Assembly: GCF_017948265.1 (NCBI RefSeq)
Contig: NZ_CP072852.1
Span: 2,976,001 to 3,040,000, forward strand
Direction of reading: 5' to 3'
Source of the DNA: Rhodoferax sp. PAMC 29310
Lineage (GTDB): Bacteria; Pseudomonadota; Gammaproteobacteria; Burkholderiales; Burkholderiaceae_C
Length of the DNA stretch: 64,000 nucleotides
Shown here one piece after another: positions 43,251-51,384 of this stretch. The notes under the pieces are model-generated. The model worked only from the letters and a program-made list of their open reading frames with translations. It searched no databases and was not told the DNA's origin. Within the stretch, counting starts at the first letter, position 1. Each line of letters begins with the position of its first letter. A program made the translations under genes and the position numbers.

Positions 43251-44135
43251 CTAAAGGGCTGGTTGCAACAATCGTTGCACCAGCGGGTGCTGCACCTTCT
43301 TTTCAGTTCCAATCGCGAAAAATTGCTCAGCAACCCCCTCGCACGGACCCAGGCGCCGCACCGCGTAATGCGACAGCAGATCGTCGTGCACCCATTCGGC
43401 GGCGGGAAATATTCCCATGCCGCTCGCCCCAAAGGTCTTGAGCAAGGCGCTGTCCTCAAACTCCCCCACTATGCGTGGGCGGATCGCACGTTGCTCAAAC
43501 CATTGGTCCAGGCGGTCGCGCACCGCAGTGTGCGCCGTCGGTAGTAACACGGGCACATCGGCAAGGCTTTGCGGAAAATCTTTGCTCGCCGCCTCCACCA
43601 AACTCGGCGTGCCATACCAGCCAATGGTGGACGAGCCCATGTTGTGGTTATAGAGCTTGATATTGGGATTCACCGGTGCAGGCCGGTCTGACATCACGAC
43701 ATCCAGCCGGTGCAGCGCCAAGTCGCCCAGCAGGTCATCCAATTCGCCCTCATGGCACAGCATGCGCAAATGCGGCTCCGTGATCACGGGCAGCAACAGC
43801 CGGTGAACCACCAGTTTGGGCAGGCCGTCACAGATGCCAACCGCCAGACGCACCGTTGGTGCGCTCACGGCGTCACGCACACGCATCGGCAGACTCTCGC
43901 CGAGCTGGAAAATCAGGTCCGCCTGCTGCATAGCGGCCAATCCGGCCTCGGTCAGCACCAGGCCGCGTCCGGCCGGTTTGAGCAAGGCGTATCCCAGCGA
44001 ACGCTCCAGTTCACGCACTTGGGCACTGACCGTTTGTACCGCCATGTCCAACTTTTCTGCAGCCCGCGAAATTCCGCCTTCTTTGGCAACCACCCAAAAG
44101 TAATACAGATGCTTGTAATTGAACGGCTGGGACAT
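43251..44135 (-). CDS. nhaR: LysR regulator, NhaR-like
   Basis: 294 residues. N-terminus [39 protein letters not shown] is strongly NhaR-like, the activator of the Na+/H+ antiporter gene in enterobacteria. The effector domain holds no further clue. The only nhaA in the window is a remnant 16 kb away, so here it controls another target or acts on an nhaA elsewhere. Divergent from an HPF-like gene. Confidence 0.85.
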   Translation of the reverse strand: MSQPFNYKHLYYFWVVAKEGGISRAAEKLDMAVQTVSAQVRELERSLGYALLKPAGRGLVLTEAGLAAMQQADLIFQLGESLPMRVRDAVSAPTVRLAVGICDGLPKLVVHRLLLPVITEPHLRMLCHEGELDDLLGDLALHRLDVVMSDRPAPVNPNIKLYNHNMGSSTIGWYGTPSLVEAASKDFPQSLADVPVLLPTAHTAVRDRLDQWFEQRAIRPRIVGEFEDSALLKTFGASGMGIFPAAEWVHDDLLSHYAVRRLGPCEGVAEQFFAIGTEKKVQHPLVQRLLQPAL

Positions 44136-44234
44136 ATTCAGGTTTTTAGGGAATATCGATTCGAAATTATCTGCTTTTTATGAATCAAACATGCCCCTAT
44201 CGTCTGCACATCTTTCAACGACAGGAGAAACGCC

Positions 44235-44594
44235 ATGAGAGTTGTTTTTGAATCCCGCGATGTCGACGGCGCGCAGATGCGCGACTTGTCTTTGGAGCGG
44301 GTGCGCTTCGCTCTGCGTCGCCTGACAACATTTGTGCCTAATGCAAAGGTGCAGTTCTCAGACGTCAACGGCCCTCGGGGCGGCGTAGACAAACGCTGCC
44401 AGCTTGAGCTGAAAACCGACACCGCCGGCACCGTAGTTATTGCCTCTCTCGCGCGGGACTGGCGAACCGCACTCGACCGTTCGCTGATCCGTGCCACCCG
44501 GGTTTTGACCCGCAGCCTGCAACGCACCCACAAACCCACACGCGGACGCGTTGCAAAACCTGCACTCGACACCGGGAGCGGCAACGCACTTTGA
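44235..44594 (+). CDS. HPF/RaiA-like ribosome hibernation protein
   Basis: 119 residues from ATG 44235 with AGGAGA upstream. HPF/RaiA-like beginning MRVVFESRDVDGAQMRDLSLERVRFALRRL, a beta-alpha-beta-beta-beta-alpha pattern, then an unusual basic, Pro-rich tail (TRSLQRTHKPTRGRVAKPA). It lacks the long dimerising C-terminal domain. Such proteins bind the 30S decoding region and idle ribosomes during stress. First of three small genes on this strand. Confidence 0.8.
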   Translation: MRVVFESRDVDGAQMRDLSLERVRFALRRLTTFVPNAKVQFSDVNGPRGGVDKRCQLELKTDTAGTVVIASLARDWRTALDRSLIRATRVLTRSLQRTHKPTRGRVAKPALDTGSGNAL

Positions 44595-44631
44595 TCCCAC
44601 ACAACGTCCATTCAACCCTTTCTGTTTTCCA

Positions 44632-44796
44632 ATGAATAACCTCATCGCCCTGGATATCAAGTTTGGCGCGCTGGCACTGGCCATTTTCTATGCCACATGG
44701 CACGACTACAGGGCTGACAACCGGCGAGATGCCAAATTACTGACGGCCGTTGGCTCACTCGCCCTGGTCGGAACTGCAGTGGCATGGGCCCAATAG
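44632..44796 (+). CDS. Small hypothetical membrane protein (54 aa)
   Basis: MNNLIALDIKFGALALAIFY...LLTAVGSLALVGTAVAWAQ: two hydrophobic segments around a charged loop (HDYRADNRRDAK). Lies 37 bases after the HPF-like gene and 58 before the zinc-ribbon gene, with no strong ribosome site. Family not recognised. Grouping with its neighbours suggests a stress-related operon. Confidence 0.55.
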   Translation: MNNLIALDIKFGALALAIFYATWHDYRADNRRDAKLLTAVGSLALVGTAVAWAQ

Positions 44797-44854
44797 CCCT
44801 GTCCCAGCCTGCACAACCCGCAAAACATACCTACCCATTCCACGAAGGATCCAA

Positions 44855-45133
44855 ATGAAATGCCCTAGCTGCCCTGACACAACCCTTGTGATGACGGACC
44901 GACAAGGTGTTGAAATCGACTATTGCCCCGCATGCCGCGGCATCTGGCTTGACCGCGGAGAACTCGACAAACTGTTGGACCGTGCGTCCACTGTTGCCAC
45001 ACCGGGCGCTGCGGTTTCTGCGCCAGCGGCCAAGAACAACTACCGACCCGACTTTGAAGACTCTGACTACCGCACGGGGCACGGGTACAAAAGAGAGCGC
45101 AAGAAATCCTGGTTGAACGAGATTTTTGACTGA
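44855..45133 (+). CDS. zf-TFIIB zinc-ribbon protein
   Basis: 92 residues from ATG 44855 with GAAGGA at the ribosome site. Cysteines in MKCPSCPDTTLVMTDRQGVEIDYCPACRGIWLDRGELDKLL (CxxC...CxxC) define the zf-TFIIB family, small zinc-binding proteins of unknown role. The tail (RPDFEDSDYRTGHGYKRERKKSWLNEIFD) is charged, like the family end. Third of a co-directional set with HPF. Confidence 0.88.
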   Translation: MKCPSCPDTTLVMTDRQGVEIDYCPACRGIWLDRGELDKLLDRASTVATPGAAVSAPAAKNNYRPDFEDSDYRTGHGYKRERKKSWLNEIFD

Positions 45134-45559
45134 ACGTGAGGGCCTTGGTCGGGCTGGCGCCCACGGTGTGGGGACCCGCGTTGTCGGCGCGATAAACGGC
45201 GCGTTCGGTGCCAACAGCAATTCGTCGTTGACGGACCTCTCCCGAAACTCCGCTGTATTGGCCCTCTAAAGCCATTCGCTCCACGGGACCATGCGTTGGA
45301 CATCAATGATCAACAGGTAACTGCTGGCACCAGTTGGCCGCGGTGTTGCGCGAACTGAAAGACGTCACCGGAGTTGCCCCATGTTGACCCTACTGGCTTT
45401 CTTCGGCCTGCTGTTTGCGGGCCTGCCGATCATGGGCGCCATCCTGGTCAGTGCGCAAACTTTGCCGCCTATCCTGGCGAAATTTGACCAACGTCATGCC
45501 CATGACCATCAGTCGCGTGATCGATTCCGGCGCCACGGCCCTCTCGCACTCGTGGGCTG
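45134..45559. other. Scrambled region between duplicated modules
   Basis: No intact gene. From 45381 the translation MLTLLAFFGLLFAGLPIMGA resembles the start of a TRAP-type large permease, but the frame is lost within ~30 codons. The rest holds short fragments. Looks like a recombination junction bordering module 2. Confidence 0.4.
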
Positions 45560-45690
45560 ATGCCGGCCGGGCGCGCCGCGCTGATGGGCAAGCGGCTGTC
45601 CACCACGCGCTGGCTGGGCGTGGGGCTGGCGCTGGTGGGCGTTTGGGTGGTGATGGCCCGAGGGGACTTGTCGCAGTTAACGCCGTCGGC
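45560..45690 (+). pseudogene. EamA exporter remnant (copy 2)
   Basis: ATGCCGGCCGGGCGCGCC..., GCGGCTGTCCACCACGCGCT and GAGGGGACTTGTCGCAGTTA match the intact gene at about 41873-42048, but ~46 bases after GCGCGCC are missing, and everything after GTCGCAGTTAACGC (about 430 bases) is gone, the sequence resuming in the DUF2164 leader. The 5' third of the gene is absent as well. Dead. Confidence 0.8.
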
Positions 45691-45749
45691 CGGGTGGGTT
45701 TGATCTATGCTGCGCCTTGGCATTCGGCCAGTTTTAACTTCCACACCCC

Positions 45750-46022
45750 ATGACCATCGAGATCTCCAAAGAGGAACAGACCCAGGCGATTCAATCCATT
45801 AAGCGCTACTTTCGCGAACACATGGACGAGCCCATTGGCAACATGGCGGCCGGGGGCTTGCTGGGTTTCTTTCTGGAAGAGTTGGGTCCGTTGGTGTACA
45901 ACAAGGCGGTGTCCGACGTGCAAGACCGGCTTCAGGCGCGCATCACGGAAGTGGACATTGAGGTCCATGAAGACGAGTTTCAGTACTGGCACAAGCCCGG
46001 GCGCCAGCGCAAAGCCAAGTGA
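45750..46022 (+). CDS. DUF2164 family protein (copy 2)
   Basis: 90 residues, eight substitutions from copy 1 (such as A9E, E18K, C22R, M66T). No stop or frameshift, and most changes are conservative or charge-changing on the surface. It is preceded by the same TATGCTGCGCCTTGG leader. Followed 92 bases later by the intact PaiB-like gene. Function unknown. Confidence 0.85.
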   Translation: MTIEISKEEQTQAIQSIKRYFREHMDEPIGNMAAGGLLGFFLEELGPLVYNKAVSDVQDRLQARITEVDIEVHEDEFQYWHKPGRQRKAK

Positions 46023-46048
46023 TTTCAGCTTAACCAGTCGGAAATTAC

Positions 46049-46100
46049 ATCAAAATTGATAGCTGCTTCCGAAGGTATGACGCGAGCCAGAGGCCAATTT
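46049..46100. repeat. Dispersed intergenic repeat, copy
   Basis: TCAAAATTGATAGCTGCTTC then CGAAGGTATGACGC and GAGGCCAATTTA. Module-2 counterpart of 42851-42902. Confidence 0.55.
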
Positions 46101-46114
46101 ACCTTGGAAAAACT

Positions 46115-46768
46115 ATGTACACCCCCAAACACTTCAATGAGCCTGACACCGCCACCTTGCATGCGCTGATGCGGGCGCAGCCGCTGGCCACACTCGTCAC
46201 CCTGGCCAGCAGCGGACTGGACGCCAACCACCTGCCACTGCACCTCAGCACCGAGCCTCAGCCGCTGGGCACCTTGCGCGGCCATGTGGCGCGGGCCAAC
46301 CCGCTGTGGAAAGATCTCTCGCCCGAGCTGGAGGTGTTGGCGGTGTTTCACGGGGTGCAGGCCTATGTGTCGCCCAACTGGTACCCCACCAAGGCCGAAC
46401 ATGGCAAGGCCGTACCCACCTGGAACTACGCCGTGGTTCACGCCCACGGCACGCTGAAGGTGATTGAAGACGCCAGCTGGCTGCGCGCCCACTTGAACGC
46501 CCTCACCGCCCACAACGAGGCCAGTCAGGCCCAGCCCTGGAAGCCGTCCGATGCGCCCGCGGACTACCTGGAGAAGATGATGTCGGCCATCATCGGCATC
46601 GAGATCACCATCACCCGCCTGTCGGGCAAATTCAAACTGAGCCAAAACCAGCCCGAATCCAACCAGATGGGTGCCTTGCACGGCCTGCGCGAAACTGGCC
46701 ACCCCCCATCGCTGGCCATGGCGGCGTTGATGGAGCAGGTGTTGGGGACTGGCAAACAATCATCTTGA
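46115..46768 (+). CDS. FMN-binding PaiB-like protein
   Basis: 217 residues. PaiB-type FMN-binding negative regulator/oxidoreductase: MYTPKHFNEPDTATLHALM, then [66 protein letters not shown] (residues ~85-118) and the end LSGKFKLSQNQPESNQMGALHGL. The family has a pyridoxamine-oxidase-like split barrel. PaiB in Bacillus represses sporulation genes; function in proteobacteria is unclear. Intact, whereas its module-1 copy is dead. Confidence 0.9.
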   Translation: MYTPKHFNEPDTATLHALMRAQPLATLVTLASSGLDANHLPLHLSTEPQPLGTLRGHVARANPLWKDLSPELEVLAVFHGVQAYVSPNWYPTKAEHGKAVPTWNYAVVHAHGTLKVIEDASWLRAHLNALTAHNEASQAQPWKPSDAPADYLEKMMSAIIGIEITITRLSGKFKLSQNQPESNQMGALHGLRETGHPPSLAMAALMEQVLGTGKQSS

Positions 46769-46858
46769 CCGGGGTGTAAGAAACCGGGGCGGTGCGCGAC
46801 TCATGCTGAGTCGCCCTGGCAACGCCAGGGGTTTCTCAACCCACCCCAAAGGATGACC

Positions 46859-47311
46859 ATGAACATATTGCGGGGCCTTGCGGCCCTCACCCTCGCCGCC
46901 ACCGTGACAGCCGCTAGCGCCGCCGACGGCCTGATTGCCCTCAAAAGCCCGGTAGACGCCAAGACCACCATGGACCGGGTCGAAGCCCAGGCTAAGCAAC
47001 GCGGACTCAACATTTTTGCCCGCATCGACCACGCCGCTGGGGCCGCCAAAATTGGCAAAACCCTGCGCCCGACCGAGGTGTTGATCTTTGGCAACCCGCA
47101 GGGCGGCACGCCTTTCATGGAGTGCGCACAAACTATGGGCATTGACCTGCCTTTGAAAGCCCTGGTCTGGGAAGACGCGGCCGGCCAGGTGTGGCTGGGC
47201 TACAACGACCCCGCCTACCTGGCCCAACGCCACACCGTACCCGAGTGCGCCGTGGCCGGCAACATTGCCAAGGCACTGGCGGGTATTGCCCAAGCAGCGA
47301 CTGCGCCTTAA
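46859..47311 (+). CDS. Exported DUF302 protein
   Basis: 150 residues from ATG 46859, preferred over the ATG 6 bases upstream because AAAGG needs the spacing. Signal peptide NILRGLAALTLAATVTAASA, then the DUF302 core (ALKSPVDAKTTMDRVEAQAKQRGLNIFARIDHAAGA and TEVLIFGNPQGGTPFMECAQT). Periplasmic; DUF302 proteins are of unknown function, sometimes linked to metal or redox stress. Monocistronic. Two further cysteines (MECAQ, PECAV) may form a disulfide. Confidence 0.88.
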   Translation: MNILRGLAALTLAATVTAASAADGLIALKSPVDAKTTMDRVEAQAKQRGLNIFARIDHAAGAAKIGKTLRPTEVLIFGNPQGGTPFMECAQTMGIDLPLKALVWEDAAGQVWLGYNDPAYLAQRHTVPECAVAGNIAKALAGIAQAATAP

Positions 47312-47377
47312 CCTCATTCGGGCGTGACATGACCCGGGCCGGTCAACCCCGTCACCGCCGGTTTGACTGCCCACTCC

Positions 47378-47425
47378 TCAAAATTCATAGCGCCCTGCGC
47401 AGGCTGGATGGGCGCTGAGGGTTAG
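47378..47425. repeat. Dispersed intergenic repeat, copy
   Basis: CTCAAAATTCATAGCGCCCT then GCGCAGGCTGGATGGGCGCT and GAGGGTTAG. Internal GCGCC/GGGCGC pairing. Confidence 0.5.
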
Positions 47426-47537
47426 TTCGTCTTGCAAAAAACGCCCAAATCCCGGCACAATGCGCCACCTTGCCGGGCGGGTCAGCGGACCTGCCTCCCC
47501 CCATTGGCTGCGTTCACCCGTGGCGTTCTGTTGTCTC

Positions 47538-47966
47538 ATGAACACTTTTCAAATTAACTTTGGCAAGCCGCTTGCCACCATGGTCCTGGCTGCGGGCTTT
47601 TGCATGGCCAGCCTAGGCATCCATGCCGCGCCCCTGCTGCGCTGCGACGTGACCTATGCGGGCAGCACCCACCTCGTTGAGGCCCGCGCGGTGGCCGACC
47701 CCTACCCCGTGGCCTCGGTGGACATTGCGGGGCGGTTTCGATTCAAGGCCGTGATGGTCGGGCAAGGCGCCCAGGTTGATTACATCAAGCTTTATACCTA
47801 TTTGGAGACGGCCCGGCAGCCGGTGCTCATTCAACAAGCCACGTATCGCCCGCCCTTTATGGTGACGAGCGTGCCTGACGGGTTGACTGGCGAGCAGCGG
47901 GTGTACGGTGGACCCAAAGAGCGTGAACTGATCTACCGCTGCAAGCTGCAAGAGGTGACCCCATGA
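47538..47966 (+). CDS. Exported hypothetical protein
   Basis: 142 residues from ATG 47538. Signal peptide (ATMVLAAGFCMASLGIHA), then a beta-rich mature domain with cysteines (LLRCDVTYAGSTHLVEARAVAD and ELIYRCKLQEVTP) that could pair. No family recognised. Its stop overlaps the start of the CapA-like gene by 4 bases (ATGA), so they are translationally coupled and probably work in the same compartment. Confidence 0.75.
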   Translation: MNTFQINFGKPLATMVLAAGFCMASLGIHAAPLLRCDVTYAGSTHLVEARAVADPYPVASVDIAGRFRFKAVMVGQGAQVDYIKLYTYLETARQPVLIQQATYRPPFMVTSVPDGLTGEQRVYGGPKERELIYRCKLQEVTP

Positions 47967-48970
47967 GACGCGTCCTACAACGTTCATTGATTGCGCTGGC
48001 CCTTGCAGCGGCGCCCTGGATGGCACATGCGAGTGGCTCTACTGTGAGCCTGGTGTTTGCGGGGGACGTGGTGCTGGACGATGCCCCTGGCGCCCTGATT
48101 GCAGCAGGTGGAGACCCTTTTGCCGGTTTTGCCTCGCTCTTTAAAAGCGCTGACTTGCGCATTGCCAACCTCGAATGCGTGGTGGCCACCACCGGGACGG
48201 CGGCAGGCAAAAACTTCACCTTTCGCGCCCATCCCCGCACGCTGCCGGTGTTGAAGCGGCACTTTGACGCCGTCTCGGTGGCCAACAACCACACCGGCGA
48301 CTTTGGCCGCGAGGCGTTTGCTGAAATGCTGGGTCTGCTCAAGCAGCAAAACCTCCCCCAATTTGGCGGCGGCCACAACCTGGCCCAGGCCCATACGCCG
48401 CTGATTCTGGAACGCAAAGGCGTGCGCATTGCTCTGCTGGGCTACAACGAATTCATGCCACGCAGCTTTGAGGCCGACGCCAACGCCCCCGGCAGCGCCT
48501 GGAGCGAAGACGAGCAAGTTGTGGCCGACATCAAAAAAGCGCGCACGCACTACGGCGCCGATGTGGTCATTCCCGTGATGCACTGGGGTTGGGAAAACGA
48601 ACTGACGGCCAATGACCGCCAGCGCCAACTCGCCCGCACCATGGTCGATGCTGGCGCGGACGCGGTGATTGGCGGCCACCCGCACGTCACCCAGGACATT
48701 GAGCACTACCTTGGCAAGCCCATCATCTACAGCGTGGGCAACTTTGTCATGAAGGAAACCGACAACGACAACCAGCGCATTGGCTGGGTGCTGCGCCTGC
48801 AGCTAGACAAGCTTGGCGTGACCGCCTTTGACACCCACGTCGCCCGCATCAACATGGACGGCATTCCCCGGCGCGACCTCAAAACCCCCAGTCCGTGCTG
48901 GACGCGGGGACAGAGCAACGTGGAGCAGTGCGCACCTGTCCTGCCAAAGGCGGCCGCGCAGAAGCCATAG
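47963..48970 (+). CDS. CapA-family metallophosphatase-like protein
   Basis: 335 residues. Signal peptide (SLIALALAAAPWMAHA), then CapA/PgsA fold: VSLVFAGDVVLDDAPG, LRIANLECVVA, FDAVSVANNHTGDFG and IPVMHWGWENELTAND...GGHPHVTQDIEHYLGKPIIYSVGNFVM, the standard motif order for the poly-gamma-glutamate export/phosphatase-like family. Periplasmic. No capsule biosynthesis genes are beside it, so the role is unclear. Confidence 0.9.
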   Translation: MRRVLQRSLIALALAAAPWMAHASGSTVSLVFAGDVVLDDAPGALIAAGGDPFAGFASLFKSADLRIANLECVVATTGTAAGKNFTFRAHPRTLPVLKRHFDAVSVANNHTGDFGREAFAEMLGLLKQQNLPQFGGGHNLAQAHTPLILERKGVRIALLGYNEFMPRSFEADANAPGSAWSEDEQVVADIKKARTHYGADVVIPVMHWGWENELTANDRQRQLARTMVDAGADAVIGGHPHVTQDIEHYLGKPIIYSVGNFVMKETDNDNQRIGWVLRLQLDKLGVTAFDTHVARINMDGIPRRDLKTPSPCWTRGQSNVEQCAPVLPKAAAQKP

Positions 48971-49539
48971 CAACCCGGGCGCCGTTCACACGCCCCACAT
49001 CAACCAGCCCCACACAATACCCAAGGTGGCCAGTGTCCCTGGCAGGCCGATGCGGGCGTGGGCTTTCCAGTCGACGGCGGGCCTCGCCACCGGCGTCGCC
49101 CTCGCCCACCAGGTAACGCACCACAAATGCACGGTCAGCGGCATCAGCCACCAGCGGCGCCAAAAGGCGATCCAGATGGGCTTCACCCACAAAGTCCAGC
49201 ACCTTGGATGCCGCCATACCGCCCCGCCACCAGGATGGGGCCACTAGCGCGGTGTTTGGGGAAGCAATGGACGTGGACGGTGGGGCACTGGCGGGGTTTC
49301 CCGTGGCAAAAGCCGAGATTTCTGTAAATGACGTTTTTTAGTATGTCCGAGCTGTTTTTTGCCAGCCAATTGACCTCCAATGTCGCAAAGTGAGGCGTCG
49401 CTTGACTTGACTCAAGGCTTGTTTCGCGGTAACTTAAACAAGGAATGCCTGCCATTGCATCGGTTCTTGGGGGGTATTTGCGCGAGTGAGCCCCTATTTC
49501 AAAAGAACAGCAAGCAAATCAACAATAGGAACAAACGAC
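48971..49539. other. Region without an intact gene
   Basis: A minus-strand frame at 48986-49192 (ARIGLPGTLATLGIVWGWLM at its end) looks like the C-terminal span of a lost membrane transporter; extending it needs a frameshift near 49190. Near 49402, TTGAC-TTGA-CTCAA is a one-mismatch FNR-like site, 125 bases before the channel gene. Confidence 0.4.
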
Positions 49540-50997
49540 ATGAACTTTTCCGCCTTTATCGACACGCTACAGGCCAATCTGGGGAACCACCTGTTTCCCC
49601 TTTTGGGCGCGGTCGCCATTCTGCTCATTGGCTGGTTTATTGCCGTCGGACTTCGCGCCTTGGTGCGCCAGGGCCTGCACAGCTTGGGCATGAACAGCCG
49701 CTTCACCAGCCTCACGGACCAGAAAATTGATCTGGAAAACGCACTGGCCTTTGCCGTGTTTGCCGTGGTGCTTTTGCTCACCTTGGTCGGCGTGCTCAAT
49801 ACGCTGAATCTGAGCATTCTGTCGAGCCCGTTCAGCGCGGTGACCACGCAACTCTTTGACTTTGCGCCGCGCCTGTTTGCCGGCCTTATTCTGGGTGTCG
49901 TGGCGCTACTGGTGGCCTCCATTGGCCGCGCAGGCGTCAACAAGGCGCTGGACTCCACCAAGCTGGACGAGAAACTGTCCGCTCATGCCGGCATGAGCCC
50001 CATGAGTGTTGGCTTGGGCCATGCGGTGTTCTGGATCATCATCCTGCTGTTTTTGCCCTCAATCCTCAGCGCGCTGAAGATGGAAGGCCTGTTGGAGCCC
50101 CTGCGCGACATGTCAGCCAAGGTGCTGGACATGCTGCCTAATATTCTGGCCGCCGTGGTGATTGGTGGTGTGGGCTGGATCATCGCCCAGGTGTTGCGCA
50201 ATATCTCGGTCAATTTGCTGCGCGCCGCCGGCGCTGACAAGGTCGGCAACGACGCAGGTATGTCCGACAAAGTTCAGATTTCCAGCCTGGTGGGCACGTT
50301 GGTGTTTGTGGTGGTCTTTTTGCCCGCCCTGATCGCGGCGCTGGACGCACTCAAGGTCCAGGCGATTTCCGGCCCCGCCATTGGCATGCTGGATGTGATG
50401 ATGCAGTCGGTGCCCAAGGTCGTCGCGGCTGGTTTGATTTTGGTGGTGACATGGTTGGTGGCCACCTTTGCGAGCCGCTTGCTGACCGGCTTGTTGGCCG
50501 GTGCTGGTTTTGACGGCTTGCCCGCCCGCTTGGGCATGGCCCAATCGTTTGAGAAGACTTCTGCTTCGGTTTTGGTGGGACGCATCGCCATGTTTTTTGC
50601 CATGCTGTTTGCCAGCGTGGAAGCCGCTGACCAGCTCAACTTCCACAAAGTGAGTGACGTGGTCACAACCTTCATCAACTTCGGTGGTGAAGTGCTGCTG
50701 GGCTCAGCCATCTTCGTGATCGGCTTCATGATCGCCAATGTGGCCTACAACGCCATCGACCGCGCCAGCGGCGACAGCAGCAAGGGCTTGGCCCGCATCG
50801 CCCGCTACGCCATTCTGGCGTTGGTGGTCGCGATGGGCCTGCGCGCAATGGGCATTGCCGACGACATCGTCAACCTCGCCTTTGGCCTGACACTGGGCGC
50901 CATTGCCATTGCTGTGGCACTGTCCTTTGGACTGGGCGGACGCGAAGCCGCCGGCAAGCTGATGAGCCACTGGCTGAGCAAATTCCACAAGGAGTAA
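49540..50997 (+). CDS. Mechanosensitive-channel-like membrane protein
   Basis: 485 residues from ATG 49540 (MNFSAFIDTLQANLG). About eleven spans arranged as several similar TM_helix units, with glycine-rich pore-like segments such as LPNILAAVVIGGVGWIIAQVLRN and VPKVVAAGLILVVTWLVATFASRLL, and a final GLTLGAIAIAVALSFGLGGREAAGKLM, typical of the TM_helix/MscS-related family found in cyanobacteria and proteobacteria. It lacks the full cytoplasmic beta-domain of MscS. Osmotic or lipid-tension role inferred. Confidence 0.8.
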   Translation: MNFSAFIDTLQANLGNHLFPLLGAVAILLIGWFIAVGLRALVRQGLHSLGMNSRFTSLTDQKIDLENALAFAVFAVVLLLTLVGVLNTLNLSILSSPFSAVTTQLFDFAPRLFAGLILGVVALLVASIGRAGVNKALDSTKLDEKLSAHAGMSPMSVGLGHAVFWIIILLFLPSILSALKMEGLLEPLRDMSAKVLDMLPNILAAVVIGGVGWIIAQVLRNISVNLLRAAGADKVGNDAGMSDKVQISSLVGTLVFVVVFLPALIAALDALKVQAISGPAIGMLDVMMQSVPKVVAAGLILVVTWLVATFASRLLTGLLAGAGFDGLPARLGMAQSFEKTSASVLVGRIAMFFAMLFASVEAADQLNFHKVSDVVTTFINFGGEVLLGSAIFVIGFMIANVAYNAIDRASGDSSKGLARIARYAILALVVAMGLRAMGIADDIVNLAFGLTLGAIAIAVALSFGLGGREAAGKLMSHWLSKFHKE

Positions 50998-51043
50998 GCG
51001 GCCCCAAAGGGGTGCATGTTAAATTGCGCCCCACTCATTCAAT

Positions 51044-51081
51044 GAAACGTCGCCGATGGGTAGCCCCTTCGGTGACGTTTC
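51044..51081 (+). promoter_or_regulatory. Leader hairpin before a small membrane gene
   Basis: GAAACGTC-(G)-CCG...CGG-(T)-GACGTTTC forms an 11-pair imperfect stem, followed by TGCTTT and then AAAAGGA at the ribosome site of the gene at 51102. Could be an attenuating leader or a terminator of the upstream gene. Confidence 0.4.
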
Positions 51082-51101
51082 TGCTTTAAAAGGACAAAAC
51101 T

Positions 51102-51350
51102 GTGCATCACAAGCAATCCGGCTTTATCAATGGCGGCGTCATCACCCTCTTGATCGGCGGCCTGGCCATTGGTGGCTTGCTGCTTTATGGCTCTGTGACC
51201 GGGCAGGAACTGCCGGTATGGCCTGCCGTTGTGGTGGGCATCGTGAATCTGGTTGCGGCCGGCAAAGTATTCATGGACGTCAAGAAAACCAAGAAGCTGC
51301 GCCAGGACGAACTGGCCGCCAAGGGCCAAACGCCTCAAGCCAAACATTGA
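51102..51350 (+). CDS. Small hypothetical membrane protein
   Basis: 82 residues, two hydrophobic spans (GGVITLLIGGLAIGGLLLYGS and LPVWPAVVVGIVNLVAAGKVF) and a basic tail (KKTKKLRQDELAAKG). Ribosome site AAAAGGA at 51088-51094. Family not recognised. Converges on the KefB-type antiporter gene, 34 bases apart. Confidence 0.6.
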   Translation: MHHKQSGFINGGVITLLIGGLAIGGLLLYGSVTGQELPVWPAVVVGIVNLVAAGKVFMDVKKTKKLRQDELAAKGQTPQAKH

Positions 51351-51384
51351 ATACCGCGCTGACCCCTGCCGGGGAAATAGAGAC

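Noticed and set aside
42958..43254. Frame through the module-1 junction ending SLAEGLRDF
   Set aside because: Crosses PaiB and TerC remnants in the wrong frame; only a chance open frame at a recombination joint.
45381..45559. Possible TRAP large-permease start
   Set aside because: Only about 20 residues look similar, then the frame is lost; could be chance.
48986..49192. Minus-strand frame with a hydrophobic C-terminal span
   Set aside because: Only a C-terminal fragment; needs a frameshift to extend. Not enough for a named pseudogene.
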